Shown here in pieces: positions 6,622 through 14,687 of a stretch of 15,933 bases of DNA; within the stretch, counting starts at the first letter, position 1, and every line of letters begins with the position of its first letter. This DNA comes from an uncultured Bacteroidota bacterium. GTDB lineage: Bacteria; Bacteroidota; Bacteroidia; Chitinophagales; Chitinophagaceae. The stretch is from assembly GCA_903825065.1 (NCBI GenBank), contig CAIJZG010000222.1:1-15933 (forward strand), in the 5' to 3' direction. The position numbers and the translations under genes were made by a program. A model generated the notes under the pieces. It saw only the letters and a program-made list of their open reading frames with translations, searched no databases and was not told where the DNA came from.

Positions 6622-7905
6622 ATGACTAAAAAAATTCTCCCCCTCTTTTTATCATTATTTATCATAGGGTTTGTAGCTGCACAAAAAACTACGGCCATCA
6701 CTTGCGGCCAGGTTTTGAATACCCGCACTGGTGAAATTTTACAGAATCAGGTGATCTTCATTAAAGGAAATCTGATCGAGTCAATTTCACCAGCAGCGGG
6801 TTTTAAATTAAAAGCCGATACGACAATTAATCTCTCAGCCTTCACGGTATTGCCAGGCTTAATCGATTGTCATACCCACGTGCTTTTGCAAGGCGATATC
6901 ACTAGTGAAGATTACGACGTACAAGTACTCAAAGAATCCATTCCATATAGAACCATCCGCGCAGTGCGAAGTGCTAAACAAAGTGTGATGAATGGATTTA
7001 CTACCATTCGCGACCTGGGTACAGAAGGTGCAGGATTTGCCGATGCAGATATCAAAAAAGCCATCATCAAAGGAGAAATGGAAGGACCAAGAATGTATAT
7101 TTCTACCCTTGCCATTAATACTACCGGACATTATCCGCTCAAAGAATCTGATTATGCCTGGGAATTAAAGATGCCTAAAGGATTACAGGAAATTACTGGC
7201 GCCGATGAAGGCAGAAGAGCCGTTCGGGATCAGATTGCACACGGGGCAGACTGGATTAAAATTTATGCCGACCGCGGTTATACCAAACAAGCTGATGGAA
7301 CTTATCGAAGCCTTCCCAATTTTACAGCCGACGAAATAAATGCCATTGGCGATGAAACACTCCGCTCAAATAAAAAACTCTGTGCACACGCAGTAACTCG
7401 TGATGGAATAATTGCTGCAATCAATGCCGGGGCAAGTAGTATCGAACACGGCTTTGGGATGGATGATGAGTGCATCAGATTGATGGTTGAGAAAAAAGTG
7501 TGCTGGTGCCCTACAATTTTTGTTAATGAATATGTGGCAGAAGGAAGAGCGAAAGCAGGTAGCCCTATCAACCTCTATTTTTCGCAAACAGAACCGGAAT
7601 TATTCAAAAAAGCCCTCAAGGCAGGGGTTAAAATTGCCTACGGTACTGATATTGGTGGATACGATTGGAAGTTGCCTCAGGCAAGGGACTTTTCCTATAT
7701 GGTAAGCTTTGGCATGACCAACATACAAGCCATCCAAACTGCAACCATAACGGCAGCAGAATTACTGGGACAGACCAATAAAATAGGTGAAATCAAAGCA
7801 GGCGCTTATGCAGATTTGATTGCGCTGAAAGGTGATCCTAGCAAGGATATTAAACTTTTAGAGGATGTGAAATGGGTGATGAAAGATGGTGCTGTGAAAA
7901 AATAA
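6622..7905 (+). CDS. Exported metal-dependent amidohydrolase (imidazolonepropionase/prolidase-like)
   Basis: A 427-residue amidohydrolase-superfamily enzyme. MTKKILPLFLSLFIIGFVAA is a signal peptide with probable cleavage before Gln21; no lipobox cysteine follows, so it should be soluble and periplasmic. The TIM-barrel metal site is complete: DCHTH (82-86) gives His84 and His86, WIKIYAD gives the candidate carboxylated Lys213, CAHAVT gives His256, SIEHGFGM gives His276, and AYGTDIGG gives catalytic Asp343. The C-terminal GEIKAGAYADLIALKGDP segment (389-406) completes the small beta-sandwich formed with residues 24-75. This order is that of the secreted Xaa-Pro dipeptidase/imidazolonepropionase-like subgroup, which mostly cleaves amide bonds of dipeptides or acyl-amino acids. 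The true substrate cannot be read from sequence. The gene stands between an inverted repeat and the carB-like gene, and shares no clear pathway with its neighbours. Confidence 0.92.
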   Translation: MTKKILPLFLSLFIIGFVAAQKTTAITCGQVLNTRTGEILQNQVIFIKGNLIESISPAAGFKLKADTTINLSAFTVLPGLIDCHTHVLLQGDITSEDYDVQVLKESIPYRTIRAVRSAKQSVMNGFTTIRDLGTEGAGFADADIKKAIIKGEMEGPRMYISTLAINTTGHYPLKESDYAWELKMPKGLQEITGADEGRRAVRDQIAHGADWIKIYADRGYTKQADGTYRSLPNFTADEINAIGDETLRSNKKLCAHAVTRDGIIAAINAGASSIEHGFGMDDECIRLMVEKKVCWCPTIFVNEYVAEGRAKAGSPINLYFSQTEPELFKKALKAGVKIAYGTDIGGYDWKLPQARDFSYMVSFGMTNIQAIQTATITAAELLGQTNKIGEIKAGAYADLIALKGDPSKDIKLLEDVKWVMKDGAVKK

Positions 7906-7928
7906 CCACTAAATTTCTTTGATACCCC

Positions 7929-7936
7929 TATTTTTG
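7929..7936 (+). promoter_or_regulatory. Candidate Bacteroidota -7 promoter element for the carB-like gene
   Basis: TATTTTTG matches the Bacteroidota -7 consensus TAnnTTTG at every fixed position, 15 bases before the ATG at 7952. A TTTG at 7918-7921 is too close to serve as the -33 element, and no good -33 match is seen at the proper distance. If the site is used, the leader would be under 10 bases. Confidence 0.45.
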
Positions 7937-7951
7937 CGCAATTTCTAGGTA

Positions 7952-9145
7952 ATGAATCAAACTTTAAACTCAAACGAATCTATCCCCTCAAAGAAGAAAA
8001 AAATCATCGTATTAGGTAGCGGCCCTAATAGGATTGGTCAGGGAATTGAATTCGATTATTGCTGCGTACACGGCCTTCTTGCAATTAAAGAATGCGGTTT
8101 TGAAGCGATTATGGTGAACTGTAATCCCGAGACCGTTTCTACAGATTTCGACATGGCCGATAAATTGTACTTCGAGCCGGTATTCTGGGAGCATCTTAGA
8201 GAAATCATTGATCTGGAACAACCAGATGGTATTATTGTACAATTGGGCGGACAAACCGCTTTGAAATTGGCCAAAAAATTGCACGAAACAGGAATTCCAA
8301 TCATTGGAACCTCTTTCGAAAGCATGGATATGGCTGAAGATCGCGGCAGATTCAGCGACCTATTAAAAGAACTCAATATCCCTTATCCTGAATATGGAAC
8401 GGCAGTAGATGCGGATGAAGCAGTGGCTGTTGCTAATAAAGTTGGCTATCCAGTGCTTGTTCGCCCTAGTTATGTGATTGGCGGACAGAGAATGCGTATT
8501 GTGATTAATGATGAAGATGTTGAGAAAGCAGTTATCAGTTTATTAAAACATCTTCCGGGAAATAAAATCTTGATCGATCATTTCTTAGATCGTTGTCAGG
8601 AAGCAGAAGTAGACGCCATTTTTGATGGTGAGAACTTTCATATCATGGGAGTGATGGAACATATTGAACCAGCTGGTATTCATAGTGGCGATAGTAATGC
8701 AGTTTTGCCTGCATTTAACTTAACTCCATTGATCGTGGAAACCATGGAATACTATAGCGAAAAAATTGCTAGGGCATTAAAAATTAAAGGACTCATTAAC
8801 ATCCAATTTGCCATTAAGGGAGATAAAGTATTTGTGATCGAAGCAAACCCACGTGCTTCCAGAACTACTCCATTTATTGCAAAAGCCTATCAAATTCCTT
8901 ATTTAAATATTGCCACAAAAGTGATGTTGGGCGAAGCCAAGCTCACTGATTTTGTAATGGAAAATAAATTAGAAGGATACGCCATTAAAGAACCTGTTTT
9001 CAGTTTCGACAAGTTTCCTGGCGTGAATAAAGAATTAGGACCAGAAATGAAAAGTACCGGTGAAGCAATTCGATTTATCAAAGACCTTCGTGATCCTTAC
9101 TTCCGTACACTTTACAAAGAAAGAAGTATGAACTTGAGTAAATAA
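7952..9145 (+). CDS. carB: Carbamoyl-phosphate synthase large subunit, C-terminal (second ATP-grasp) half as a separate protein
   Basis: At 397 residues it matches only the second synthetase unit of CarB; E. coli CarB has about 1073 residues. GSGPNRIGQGIEFDYCCVH (22-40) corresponds to the pre-ATP-grasp start of that half, which begins near residue 555 in E. coli. VRPSYVIGGQRM (170-181), MEHIEPAGIHSGDS (235-248) and VIEANPRASRTTPF (295-308, metal ligands Glu297 and Asn299) form the ATP-grasp site, which phosphorylates carbamate in the full enzyme. KFPGVNKELGPEMKSTGEA (354-372) closes the unit. The first synthetase half, the oligomerisation domain and the C-terminal MGS allosteric domain are all absent. 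The first 16 residues are polar and unlike CarB, so ATG 7952 looks like a genuine start. The other half is not in this window. The gene appears to be its own transcription unit, with a -7 element before it and a terminator after it. Confidence 0.93.
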   Translation: MNQTLNSNESIPSKKKKIIVLGSGPNRIGQGIEFDYCCVHGLLAIKECGFEAIMVNCNPETVSTDFDMADKLYFEPVFWEHLREIIDLEQPDGIIVQLGGQTALKLAKKLHETGIPIIGTSFESMDMAEDRGRFSDLLKELNIPYPEYGTAVDADEAVAVANKVGYPVLVRPSYVIGGQRMRIVINDEDVEKAVISLLKHLPGNKILIDHFLDRCQEAEVDAIFDGENFHIMGVMEHIEPAGIHSGDSNAVLPAFNLTPLIVETMEYYSEKIARALKIKGLINIQFAIKGDKVFVIEANPRASRTTPFIAKAYQIPYLNIATKVMLGEAKLTDFVMENKLEGYAIKEPVFSFDKFPGVNKELGPEMKSTGEAIRFIKDLRDPYFRTLYKERSMNLSK

Positions 9146-9163
9146 ATTTTACTTACACAGGAG

Positions 9164-9194
9164 AAAGCCACACTAGTTTTAGTGTGGCTTTTTT
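9164..9194 (+). terminator. Intrinsic terminator after the carB-like gene
   Basis: A perfect 12-bp stem, AAAGCCACACTA (9164-9175) with TAGTGTGGCTTT (9180-9191), closes a GTTT loop and runs into a T-tract (9189-9194). It starts 18 bases after the carB-like stop and ends 13 bases before the comEC ATG, so it separates the two genes. Confidence 0.95.
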
Positions 9195-9207
9195 ATTAGG
9201 TTAGTGA

Positions 9208-10818
9208 ATGCCCTTGTATAAAATAAATAGTTGGCAAAGCATTCCCTTTCTTCGTTTGTTGATTCCATTTTCAGCGGGAATAATAATTGGCTATCAGTAC
9301 AACCCTACTACTGTTCTATTACAAAATATTGCACTCGCAGCTATCCTACTATTATTTGTATTTCAACTAATTCCCCGGCAACTGAAATTTAGATGGCTAG
9401 CTATTGGAGGATTTGCCCTTCAATCTATTTTATTTGTTCTTGGCGCAGGTATTTGTAATAGTCATGATCTCAGAAAAACTACAGATTGGATCGGTTATAG
9501 ATATAGTAAATATGATACCATATTAGCGATCATCCAGGAACCATTGATTCAAAAAAGGAAAACCTGGAAAGCCTTAGCACGTATTGTTTCTGTACATCAT
9601 CAGGGAGTATGGATGAACGCAAATTCGAATATCCTTATCTATATTAAGAATGATAGCCTTGCAGCTAAATTAAATACAGGCGACGAAATCATATTTCAAG
9701 ATCCCATTCAAAAAATAACTAATGATTTTAACGGAGGCACATTCGATTATGTTAGATACTGCGCTTTTCAACAAATCTATTTTCAACTGTATCTACCAAA
9801 TAATGGAATCCTACAATACAAAAAAGCAAAACCATCGCTGAAATATTATTTATACCAAACCAGAAATTATCTATTACAAATTTTAAAAAAAGCCATTACA
9901 AATAAACCAGAACAATCTGTTGCAGAAGCATTATTAATTGGCTATCGAGAAGACCTTGACAGAACACTTGTTCAATCGTATAGCAACACTGGTGTGGTTC
10001 ATATCATTGCTATTAGTGGCTTACATCTTGCCATGATATATGGACTACTCATTCATTTATTGCAACCTATTGGAAATAAAAAATGGCAAAATTATATCCG
10101 CACAATATTAGTGCTTTCGATTTTATGGGGATTCAGTTTTATCACTGGTGGTGCGGCAGCCATTCTTAGGTCGGCAGTAGGGTTTTCATTTTTATTGATC
10201 AGCAAAAGTTTGGGGTATAAAAACAATACTTTGAATACTATTGCTGCCTCTGCATTTTTCCTTTTGCTCTATAATCCTTTCTTATTATGGGATATCGGTT
10301 TTCAATTATCTTATGCTGCAGTATTAGGTATCGTGTTATTCAATAAACCTATTGAGCAATGGTTCTATTTTAAAAATAAACTACTGAAAATGGTATGGCA
10401 AATAAACAGCATCACCATTTCTGCTCAGGTATTAACCTTGCCAATTGTATTGTATCAGTTTCATCAGTTCCCGAATCTTTTTCTTTTCACTAATTTTTTT
10501 GTAGTTCCTTTATCTGGCATCGTTTTATACGCCGAATTATTAGTGCTGTTGCTAAGCCCCTTCCCTACTTTATTAAAATGGTCTGGATTATTTACTGGTT
10601 TTTTGATCGGACAGATGAACGGCATCATCGAAAGGACCAATCGATTACCCTTTTCTTTGACTCGAAATATTTCTATAACTATTCCAGAAACCATTCTATT
10701 ATATCTGCTAATTGCTTCTTTATTAATTTGGTTAATGCATAAAAACTCCAACGGCTTTATTGCAGCTTTGAGTATTATTTTATTAATCGTCTTAAACAGA
10801 TCTCTATCCTTTTTTTAA
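9208..10818 (+). CDS. comEC: ComEC/Rec2-family DNA uptake channel protein, short form
   Basis: A 536-residue polytopic inner-membrane protein of the ComEC/Rec2 family, the channel that brings single-stranded DNA into the cytoplasm during natural transformation. N-terminal helices (about 14-85) lead to a DUF4131-like soluble region with NGGTFDYVRY (175-184). The Competence domain core follows: ALLIGYREDLDRTL (241-254), HIIAISGLHLAMIYG (265-279) and GGAAAILRSAVGFSFLL (314-330), then LLLYNPFLLWDIGFQLSYAAVLGI (352-375). Several more helices run to the end. No metallo-beta-lactamase-like nuclease domain follows, as in many Bacteroidota members, and the protein stops soon after the last helix. The stop lies in a T7 tract (10810-10816). 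Shifting by one base there adds only about 36 unconvincing codons that run over the purH promoter region, so I read this as a natural end. No other competence genes are visible here. Confidence 0.92.
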   Translation: MPLYKINSWQSIPFLRLLIPFSAGIIIGYQYNPTTVLLQNIALAAILLLFVFQLIPRQLKFRWLAIGGFALQSILFVLGAGICNSHDLRKTTDWIGYRYSKYDTILAIIQEPLIQKRKTWKALARIVSVHHQGVWMNANSNILIYIKNDSLAAKLNTGDEIIFQDPIQKITNDFNGGTFDYVRYCAFQQIYFQLYLPNNGILQYKKAKPSLKYYLYQTRNYLLQILKKAITNKPEQSVAEALLIGYREDLDRTLVQSYSNTGVVHIIAISGLHLAMIYGLLIHLLQPIGNKKWQNYIRTILVLSILWGFSFITGGAAAILRSAVGFSFLLISKSLGYKNNTLNTIAASAFFLLLYNPFLLWDIGFQLSYAAVLGIVLFNKPIEQWFYFKNKLLKMVWQINSITISAQVLTLPIVLYQFHQFPNLFLFTNFFVVPLSGIVLYAELLVLLLSPFPTLLKWSGLFTGFLIGQMNGIIERTNRLPFSLTRNISITIPETILLYLLIASLLIWLMHKNSNGFIAALSIILLIVLNRSLSFF

Positions 10819-10890
10819 ACATTTATCTATTAATAACTGTTTAAATCTAGCTGTGGAAAATAGATTCATGGAAAAAAGCTTCCGAAAACT

Positions 10891-10898
10891 TACATTTG
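10891..10898 (+). promoter_or_regulatory. Candidate -7 promoter element for purH
   Basis: TACATTTG matches TAnnTTTG at every fixed position and lies 63 bases before the purH ATG. This would give a leader of about 55 bases. No clear -33 TTTG is seen upstream. The leader holds a GGGCCC palindrome but no purine-riboswitch-like structure that I can recognise. Confidence 0.5.
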
Positions 10899-10961
10899 CC
10901 GCTTCAAACGGGCCCTCAGGGTAATATTATCATCGACCACAACAGGTTAAGAAAATTCATC

Positions 10962-12455
10962 ATGCAAAAGAAAATTCAATCAGCACTTATCTCCGTTTTT
11001 TATAAAGACGGATTGGAACCAATTGCCAAACAATTACAAGAATTGGGTATTACCATCTATTCAACTGGTGGAACTCAGAAATTTTTGGAAGACTTAAGCA
11101 TTCCGTGTGTAGCTGTTGAGAGCTTAACAACTTACCCATCCATCTTGGGTGGTCGTGTTAAAACCTTGCATCCTGCCATTTTCGGAGGAATCTTAGGAAG
11201 AAGATATGAACCACAGGATCTTAAAGAAATGAAAGAATACAAGATTCCGGAAATTGATCTGGTAATTGTTGACCTATATCCTTTTGAGGAAACCTTGCGT
11301 ACCACTTCAGAAGAAAAGCTGATTATCGAAAAAATTGATATCGGAGGTCCTTCTATGATTCGCGCAGCAGCTAAGAACTTTAAAGACTTAGTTGTTATAG
11401 CAGCAAAAGACGATTATGCTTCTTTAGAAAATTTATTAGCTACTCAAAAAGGCGAAACCACATTAGAGCAACGTAGAATGTATGCGGCAAAAGCTTTTGA
11501 AGTAGTGATGCATTATGATGTAGCTATCAGCAATTATTTCAATCCTGGAATTAGTCAGGCTTTACGCTATGGCGAAAACCCACATCAATCTGCTGTATTC
11601 CATGGTGATCTTACCCAACTCTTTACTCAATTAAATGGCAAAGAACTTTCTTATAACAACCTGGTAGATGTAGATGCTGCTGTGCAGTTGATCAAAGAAT
11701 TCAGTTCATCAACTAATAAAGTGTTTGGAATCATTAAACACACCAATGTTTGTGGTATTGCAGAAAGGGCTTCCGTAAAAGAAAGCTGGGATGCGGCATT
11801 AGCAGGGGATCCTGAAAGTGCTTTTGGTGGTGTATTAGTTTGTAATGGCACGATTGATAAAGCAACTGCTGATGCTATTAATGAAATTTTCTTTGAAGTT
11901 CTGATTGCTCCTGCTTTTCATGAAGATGCTTTGGTTGTTTTGAAAACTAAAAAGAATCGAATTTTATTAGAATTGAAAAAGGAAGGCGCTGGTATTAAAG
12001 CACCATCAAAATCTTTATTGAATGGAGTTTTAGAACAAGGTGCAGATGAGGGTAATTATACTAAATGGGATGAAGTTGGTGGACGTGCTACTACTGATAT
12101 TGAAAAAGAGAATTTAATTTTTGCGAATATTGTTTGTAAACATTTAAAGAGCAATGCCATTGCATTGATCAAGGATAAACAATTAGTAGGCAAGGGTTGT
12201 GGTCAGACCAGCAGAATTGATGCATTACGTCATGCAATAGAAAAAGCGCATCAATTTAAATTCGATTTAAAAGGTGCAGTACTAGCGAGCGATGCTTTTT
12301 TCCCTTTTAACGACTGTGTTCAAATTGCACACGAAGCTGGAATGGAAGCCTATATACAACCTGGAGGTTCTGTAAGAGATAAAGATAGTATTGAATATTG
12401 TGTACAAAATAACCTGGCAATGGTAATGACCGGATTACGCCATTTCAGGCATTAA
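10962..12455 (+). CDS. purH: Bifunctional AICAR formyltransferase/IMP cyclohydrolase
   Basis: A 497-residue PurH, which performs the last two steps of de novo IMP synthesis in the cytoplasm. The start is ATG 10962 (MQKKIQSALISVF). A TTG at 10896 is also in frame, but it falls inside the probable -7 element. The N-terminal IMP cyclohydrolase domain (1 to about 195) shows STGGTQKFL (34-42), GGRVKTLHP (63-71), DLYPFEET (104-111) and EKIDIGGPSMIRAAAKN (123-139). The AICAR transformylase domain shows LRYGENPHQ (201-209), the catalytic pair Lys259-His260 in IIKHTNVCGI, DPESAFGG (283-290), SDAFFPFND (443-451) and the conserved end GLRHFRH (491-497). Length and motifs are complete for the family. An EamA transporter gene follows 17 bases downstream and may be read from the same promoter. 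Confidence 0.97.
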   Translation: MQKKIQSALISVFYKDGLEPIAKQLQELGITIYSTGGTQKFLEDLSIPCVAVESLTTYPSILGGRVKTLHPAIFGGILGRRYEPQDLKEMKEYKIPEIDLVIVDLYPFEETLRTTSEEKLIIEKIDIGGPSMIRAAAKNFKDLVVIAAKDDYASLENLLATQKGETTLEQRRMYAAKAFEVVMHYDVAISNYFNPGISQALRYGENPHQSAVFHGDLTQLFTQLNGKELSYNNLVDVDAAVQLIKEFSSSTNKVFGIIKHTNVCGIAERASVKESWDAALAGDPESAFGGVLVCNGTIDKATADAINEIFFEVLIAPAFHEDALVVLKTKKNRILLELKKEGAGIKAPSKSLLNGVLEQGADEGNYTKWDEVGGRATTDIEKENLIFANIVCKHLKSNAIALIKDKQLVGKGCGQTSRIDALRHAIEKAHQFKFDLKGAVLASDAFFPFNDCVQIAHEAGMEAYIQPGGSVRDKDSIEYCVQNNLAMVMTGLRHFRH

Positions 12456-12472
12456 TCGGGGTTCATCATAAA

Positions 12473-13366
12473 ATGGCAGCTAACAAACGAAAGGCATATA
12501 TCGCATTATTAATCACCAGCCTTGTCTGGGGCACTACCTGGGTAGTGAGTAAGATTGGTGTGCAAAGGACCCCCGCATTTGAAGTGGCTTCTATTCGCCA
12601 ATTTACGGGTGGTATCATATACGTTTGTTTTTTTCTTGTGAAAGGTCTGCCGATGCCAACATGGAAACAATTCCGTTGGTTAACCCTCATGTCAATACTG
12701 ATGTTCGTTTCATCGAATGGGTTGGCCACTCTAGCATTGCGTTATATTCCAAGTGGATTGGCGGCTCTCATTGCCGCACTCTACCCATTATCAGTAGTAT
12801 TGATAGAAATGTTTTTTTATAAAAACAATAAAATTAATTGGGGAACTTTTATTGGATTGTTCTTAGGTATAGCAGGTATTGCACTTGTCTTTTATGATAG
12901 CGCATTTCATAACCATGCTGAGGGTTTTTGGTTTGGAGTCAGCTTATCATTAATAGCCATGATTACATGGGCAGTGGCCACCATTTTTATCTCTAGAAGA
13001 AAAACAGAAATGAATCCCTACTACGCTACAGGCTGGCAGATGTTGATTAGTTCCTTCATCATGTTTCTAATTGTATTGGTTACTGGTAATAGCATTCCCA
13101 TAACAAGTATTCCTGTTCAAACCTGGGCAGCATTAGCTTATTTAGTTTCCGCTGGTTCCATTTTTGCTTTCATTGCTTTTATTTATTCCATGAAAAATCT
13201 GGAACCGGGTATTGCTGCACTTTATGCTTATGTAAATCCAATTGTTGCAATTCTGGTGGGTTCTGTTATTATGAATGAAAAACTTACTCTCAATATAATT
13301 ATTGGTTCTGCCATTACTTTGGGTGGCGTTTATTTGGTAAACAGAAGTTTGAAAGCTTTAAAATAA
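12473..13366 (+). CDS. EamA-family (DMT superfamily) membrane transporter
   Basis: A 297-residue protein with about ten hydrophobic helices arranged as two EamA repeats (about 8-140 and 155-293). The first repeat has the typical SLVWGTTWVVSKIG opening (16-29) and RYIPSGLAALIAALYPL (90-106). The second repeat has AMITWAVATIFISRR and the closing LEPGIAALYAYVNPIVAILVG and LGGVYLVNR segments. Members export amino acids, purine-related compounds or other small metabolites; the substrate cannot be read. It begins 17 bases after purH, which makes co-transcription possible but does not prove a purine link. Its stop codon directly abuts the stop of the opposite-strand deacetylase-like gene, so there is no intergenic terminator. 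Confidence 0.93.
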   Translation: MAANKRKAYIALLITSLVWGTTWVVSKIGVQRTPAFEVASIRQFTGGIIYVCFFLVKGLPMPTWKQFRWLTLMSILMFVSSNGLATLALRYIPSGLAALIAALYPLSVVLIEMFFYKNNKINWGTFIGLFLGIAGIALVFYDSAFHNHAEGFWFGVSLSLIAMITWAVATIFISRRKTEMNPYYATGWQMLISSFIMFLIVLVTGNSIPITSIPVQTWAALAYLVSAGSIFAFIAFIYSMKNLEPGIAALYAYVNPIVAILVGSVIMNEKLTLNIIIGSAITLGGVYLVNRSLKALK

Positions 13367-14665
13367 TTAAGCAGAACAGTTTTCCTCTAAAAAGCTGGTA
13401 TACATTTTTTTCCATTCCAACCATTCGGGCTGATCTGTTAAAAAATTATTGTGAAAGATGCAAATCATTTCTCCATTTACATTTTTTATTTGATCCCACA
13501 ATTCCTGTAATTCTTTTTTTGCTTCATAAACCGGAGCCCTCAATTCAAAAATGCTATTCGTATCCATATAACAAAAAGGATGAATTTCCAGATCTGTTAC
13601 TCGCTCATTTTTAAAATCATACCAATAAAATGCATTGGCATAAGAAGCCCTGAAACCATTGGCAGTACCGTATCCCATGGTATATTCTTTTTTTATTCCT
13701 GCCTGCAAAAGTTTAGGATAAGTTTCGGGGATAGTCATTTTTAAATAATGCTGTCGAGATATCGTAACAGGTTGTTGGATAACTTTTACTAGTGTGTTAA
13801 TTTCCTGTTCCAATACCAAATTATTTTCGCCACTCTGCCAGGAAGGATGAATACCAGTTTGAAATTTTAGGGCTGTTTTATTTATGAGGTCTTTCAATGC
13901 CTTTTTTGAAGGATGTATATTTTTATCAACCCCCATTCTTTTATCTGCCAGAAGAAAAAAGTAGATAGCTGGCAATTTGTATCGGTTATTTATCTCATCT
14001 AAAAAATCAAATTGATCGAAAGGATCTTTTTGGTTACCTGAATAAACATTTCCTCGCTCTAAAAAACTGTCAAATTTTCCTGTTAAAAGATCTCTATAAA
14101 ATCCAACTAGATTTTTAAAAAAAGGCTGATGCAGATAACAAAAAGCAATATCCACATCATAAGTAGGGACAAAAGAAAAATACCTTTTGGGTAACTGATA
14201 TCCCTGAAAAAATGTTTGCAACATTTCTTCAAACTCCATAAGCCATAACTGCACTAAGGGCAAGTGAAGAAAATTATTTTTATGTGCTAAACTATTTGTG
14301 TGTGCGAACCTACCATATTGGTCTGGCAAAAAAGGGAGCCATTCTTCATATCGTGAGATCAAATAAAATGCAGCAGAAAAAATATCGAATGGCAAAGAGC
14401 CTGATTCGGTTTTGTAAAATCTGGTTAATCCATTCCATTCAAAACAATGAATTTGTTGGTCCTGAATATTTTGTTGAAACAATAAACCAACTGGTGTTAT
14501 TTTAAAATCTTGATCAGAAAATTTCTCGTCCGAATAATTAACCTTCGCAGATGTGCTATTTAGATACGCTAATTTATCAGTAGTGATCAATACATCTTTA
14601 TTAAAAAGAGTAGCACAAATATATTCCAGTCTTGAACTGGAGATGGAACTATAAATTAATAACAC
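13367..14665 (-). CDS. Polysaccharide-deacetylase-like protein (DUF7033/NodB type)
   Basis: The longest reading runs from ATG 14740, but that overlaps the preceding LutB gene by 53 bases and adds a Lys/Arg-rich head. A GTG at 14665 begins the protein (M/V)LLIYSSISSSRLEY, which matches how this Bacteroidota family usually opens, and leaves a 22-base gap after LutB. That gives 432 residues. A region of about 140 residues comes first, including ISRYEEW (103-109), typical of DUF7033 proteins. The deacetylase-like barrel follows, with TYDVD (168-172), the NodB motif-1 Asp pair, and GIHPSW (271-276), the counterpart of motif 2. GYGTANGFRASYANAFYWYDF and a C-terminal FHNNF segment are further conserved-looking blocks. 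No signal peptide or lipobox is seen. The substrate is unknown; a role in surface polysaccharide is inference. The gene is probably co-transcribed with LutB. Confidence 0.82.
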   Translation of the reverse strand: MLLIYSSISSSRLEYICATLFNKDVLITTDKLAYLNSTSAKVNYSDEKFSDQDFKITPVGLLFQQNIQDQQIHCFEWNGLTRFYKTESGSLPFDIFSAAFYLISRYEEWLPFLPDQYGRFAHTNSLAHKNNFLHLPLVQLWLMEFEEMLQTFFQGYQLPKRYFSFVPTYDVDIAFCYLHQPFFKNLVGFYRDLLTGKFDSFLERGNVYSGNQKDPFDQFDFLDEINNRYKLPAIYFFLLADKRMGVDKNIHPSKKALKDLINKTALKFQTGIHPSWQSGENNLVLEQEINTLVKVIQQPVTISRQHYLKMTIPETYPKLLQAGIKKEYTMGYGTANGFRASYANAFYWYDFKNERVTDLEIHPFCYMDTNSIFELRAPVYEAKKELQELWDQIKNVNGEMICIFHNNFLTDQPEWLEWKKMYTSFLEENCSA

Positions 14666-14687
14666 GAATGGTATTGATTGGTTAAGC

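Noticed and set aside
10814..10845. TTTAAAC...GTTTAAA inverted repeat after comEC as a terminator
   Set aside because: The arms are 7 AT-rich bases with an 18-base loop and no T-tract after the right arm. The stem would be weak and could be chance.
10851..10861. DnaA-box-like TGTGGAAAA suggesting a replication origin
   Set aside because: A single imperfect copy without clustered boxes, dnaA, dnaN or an unwinding element. The neighbours are comEC and purH.
10810..10925. Frameshift at the T7 tract truncating comEC
   Set aside because: Deleting one T adds about 36 low-quality codons over the purH promoter region, and adding one T gives only about a dozen. Neither restores a recognisable domain.
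10896..10961. TTG start that would extend PurH by 22 residues
   Set aside because: It lies inside a good -7 promoter element, and the added residues are not PurH-like. ATG 10962 begins the conserved sequence.
14284..14505. Open frame of 73 codons on the plus strand
   Set aside because: It lies wholly antisense to the deacetylase-like gene, with no start signal or recognisable protein.
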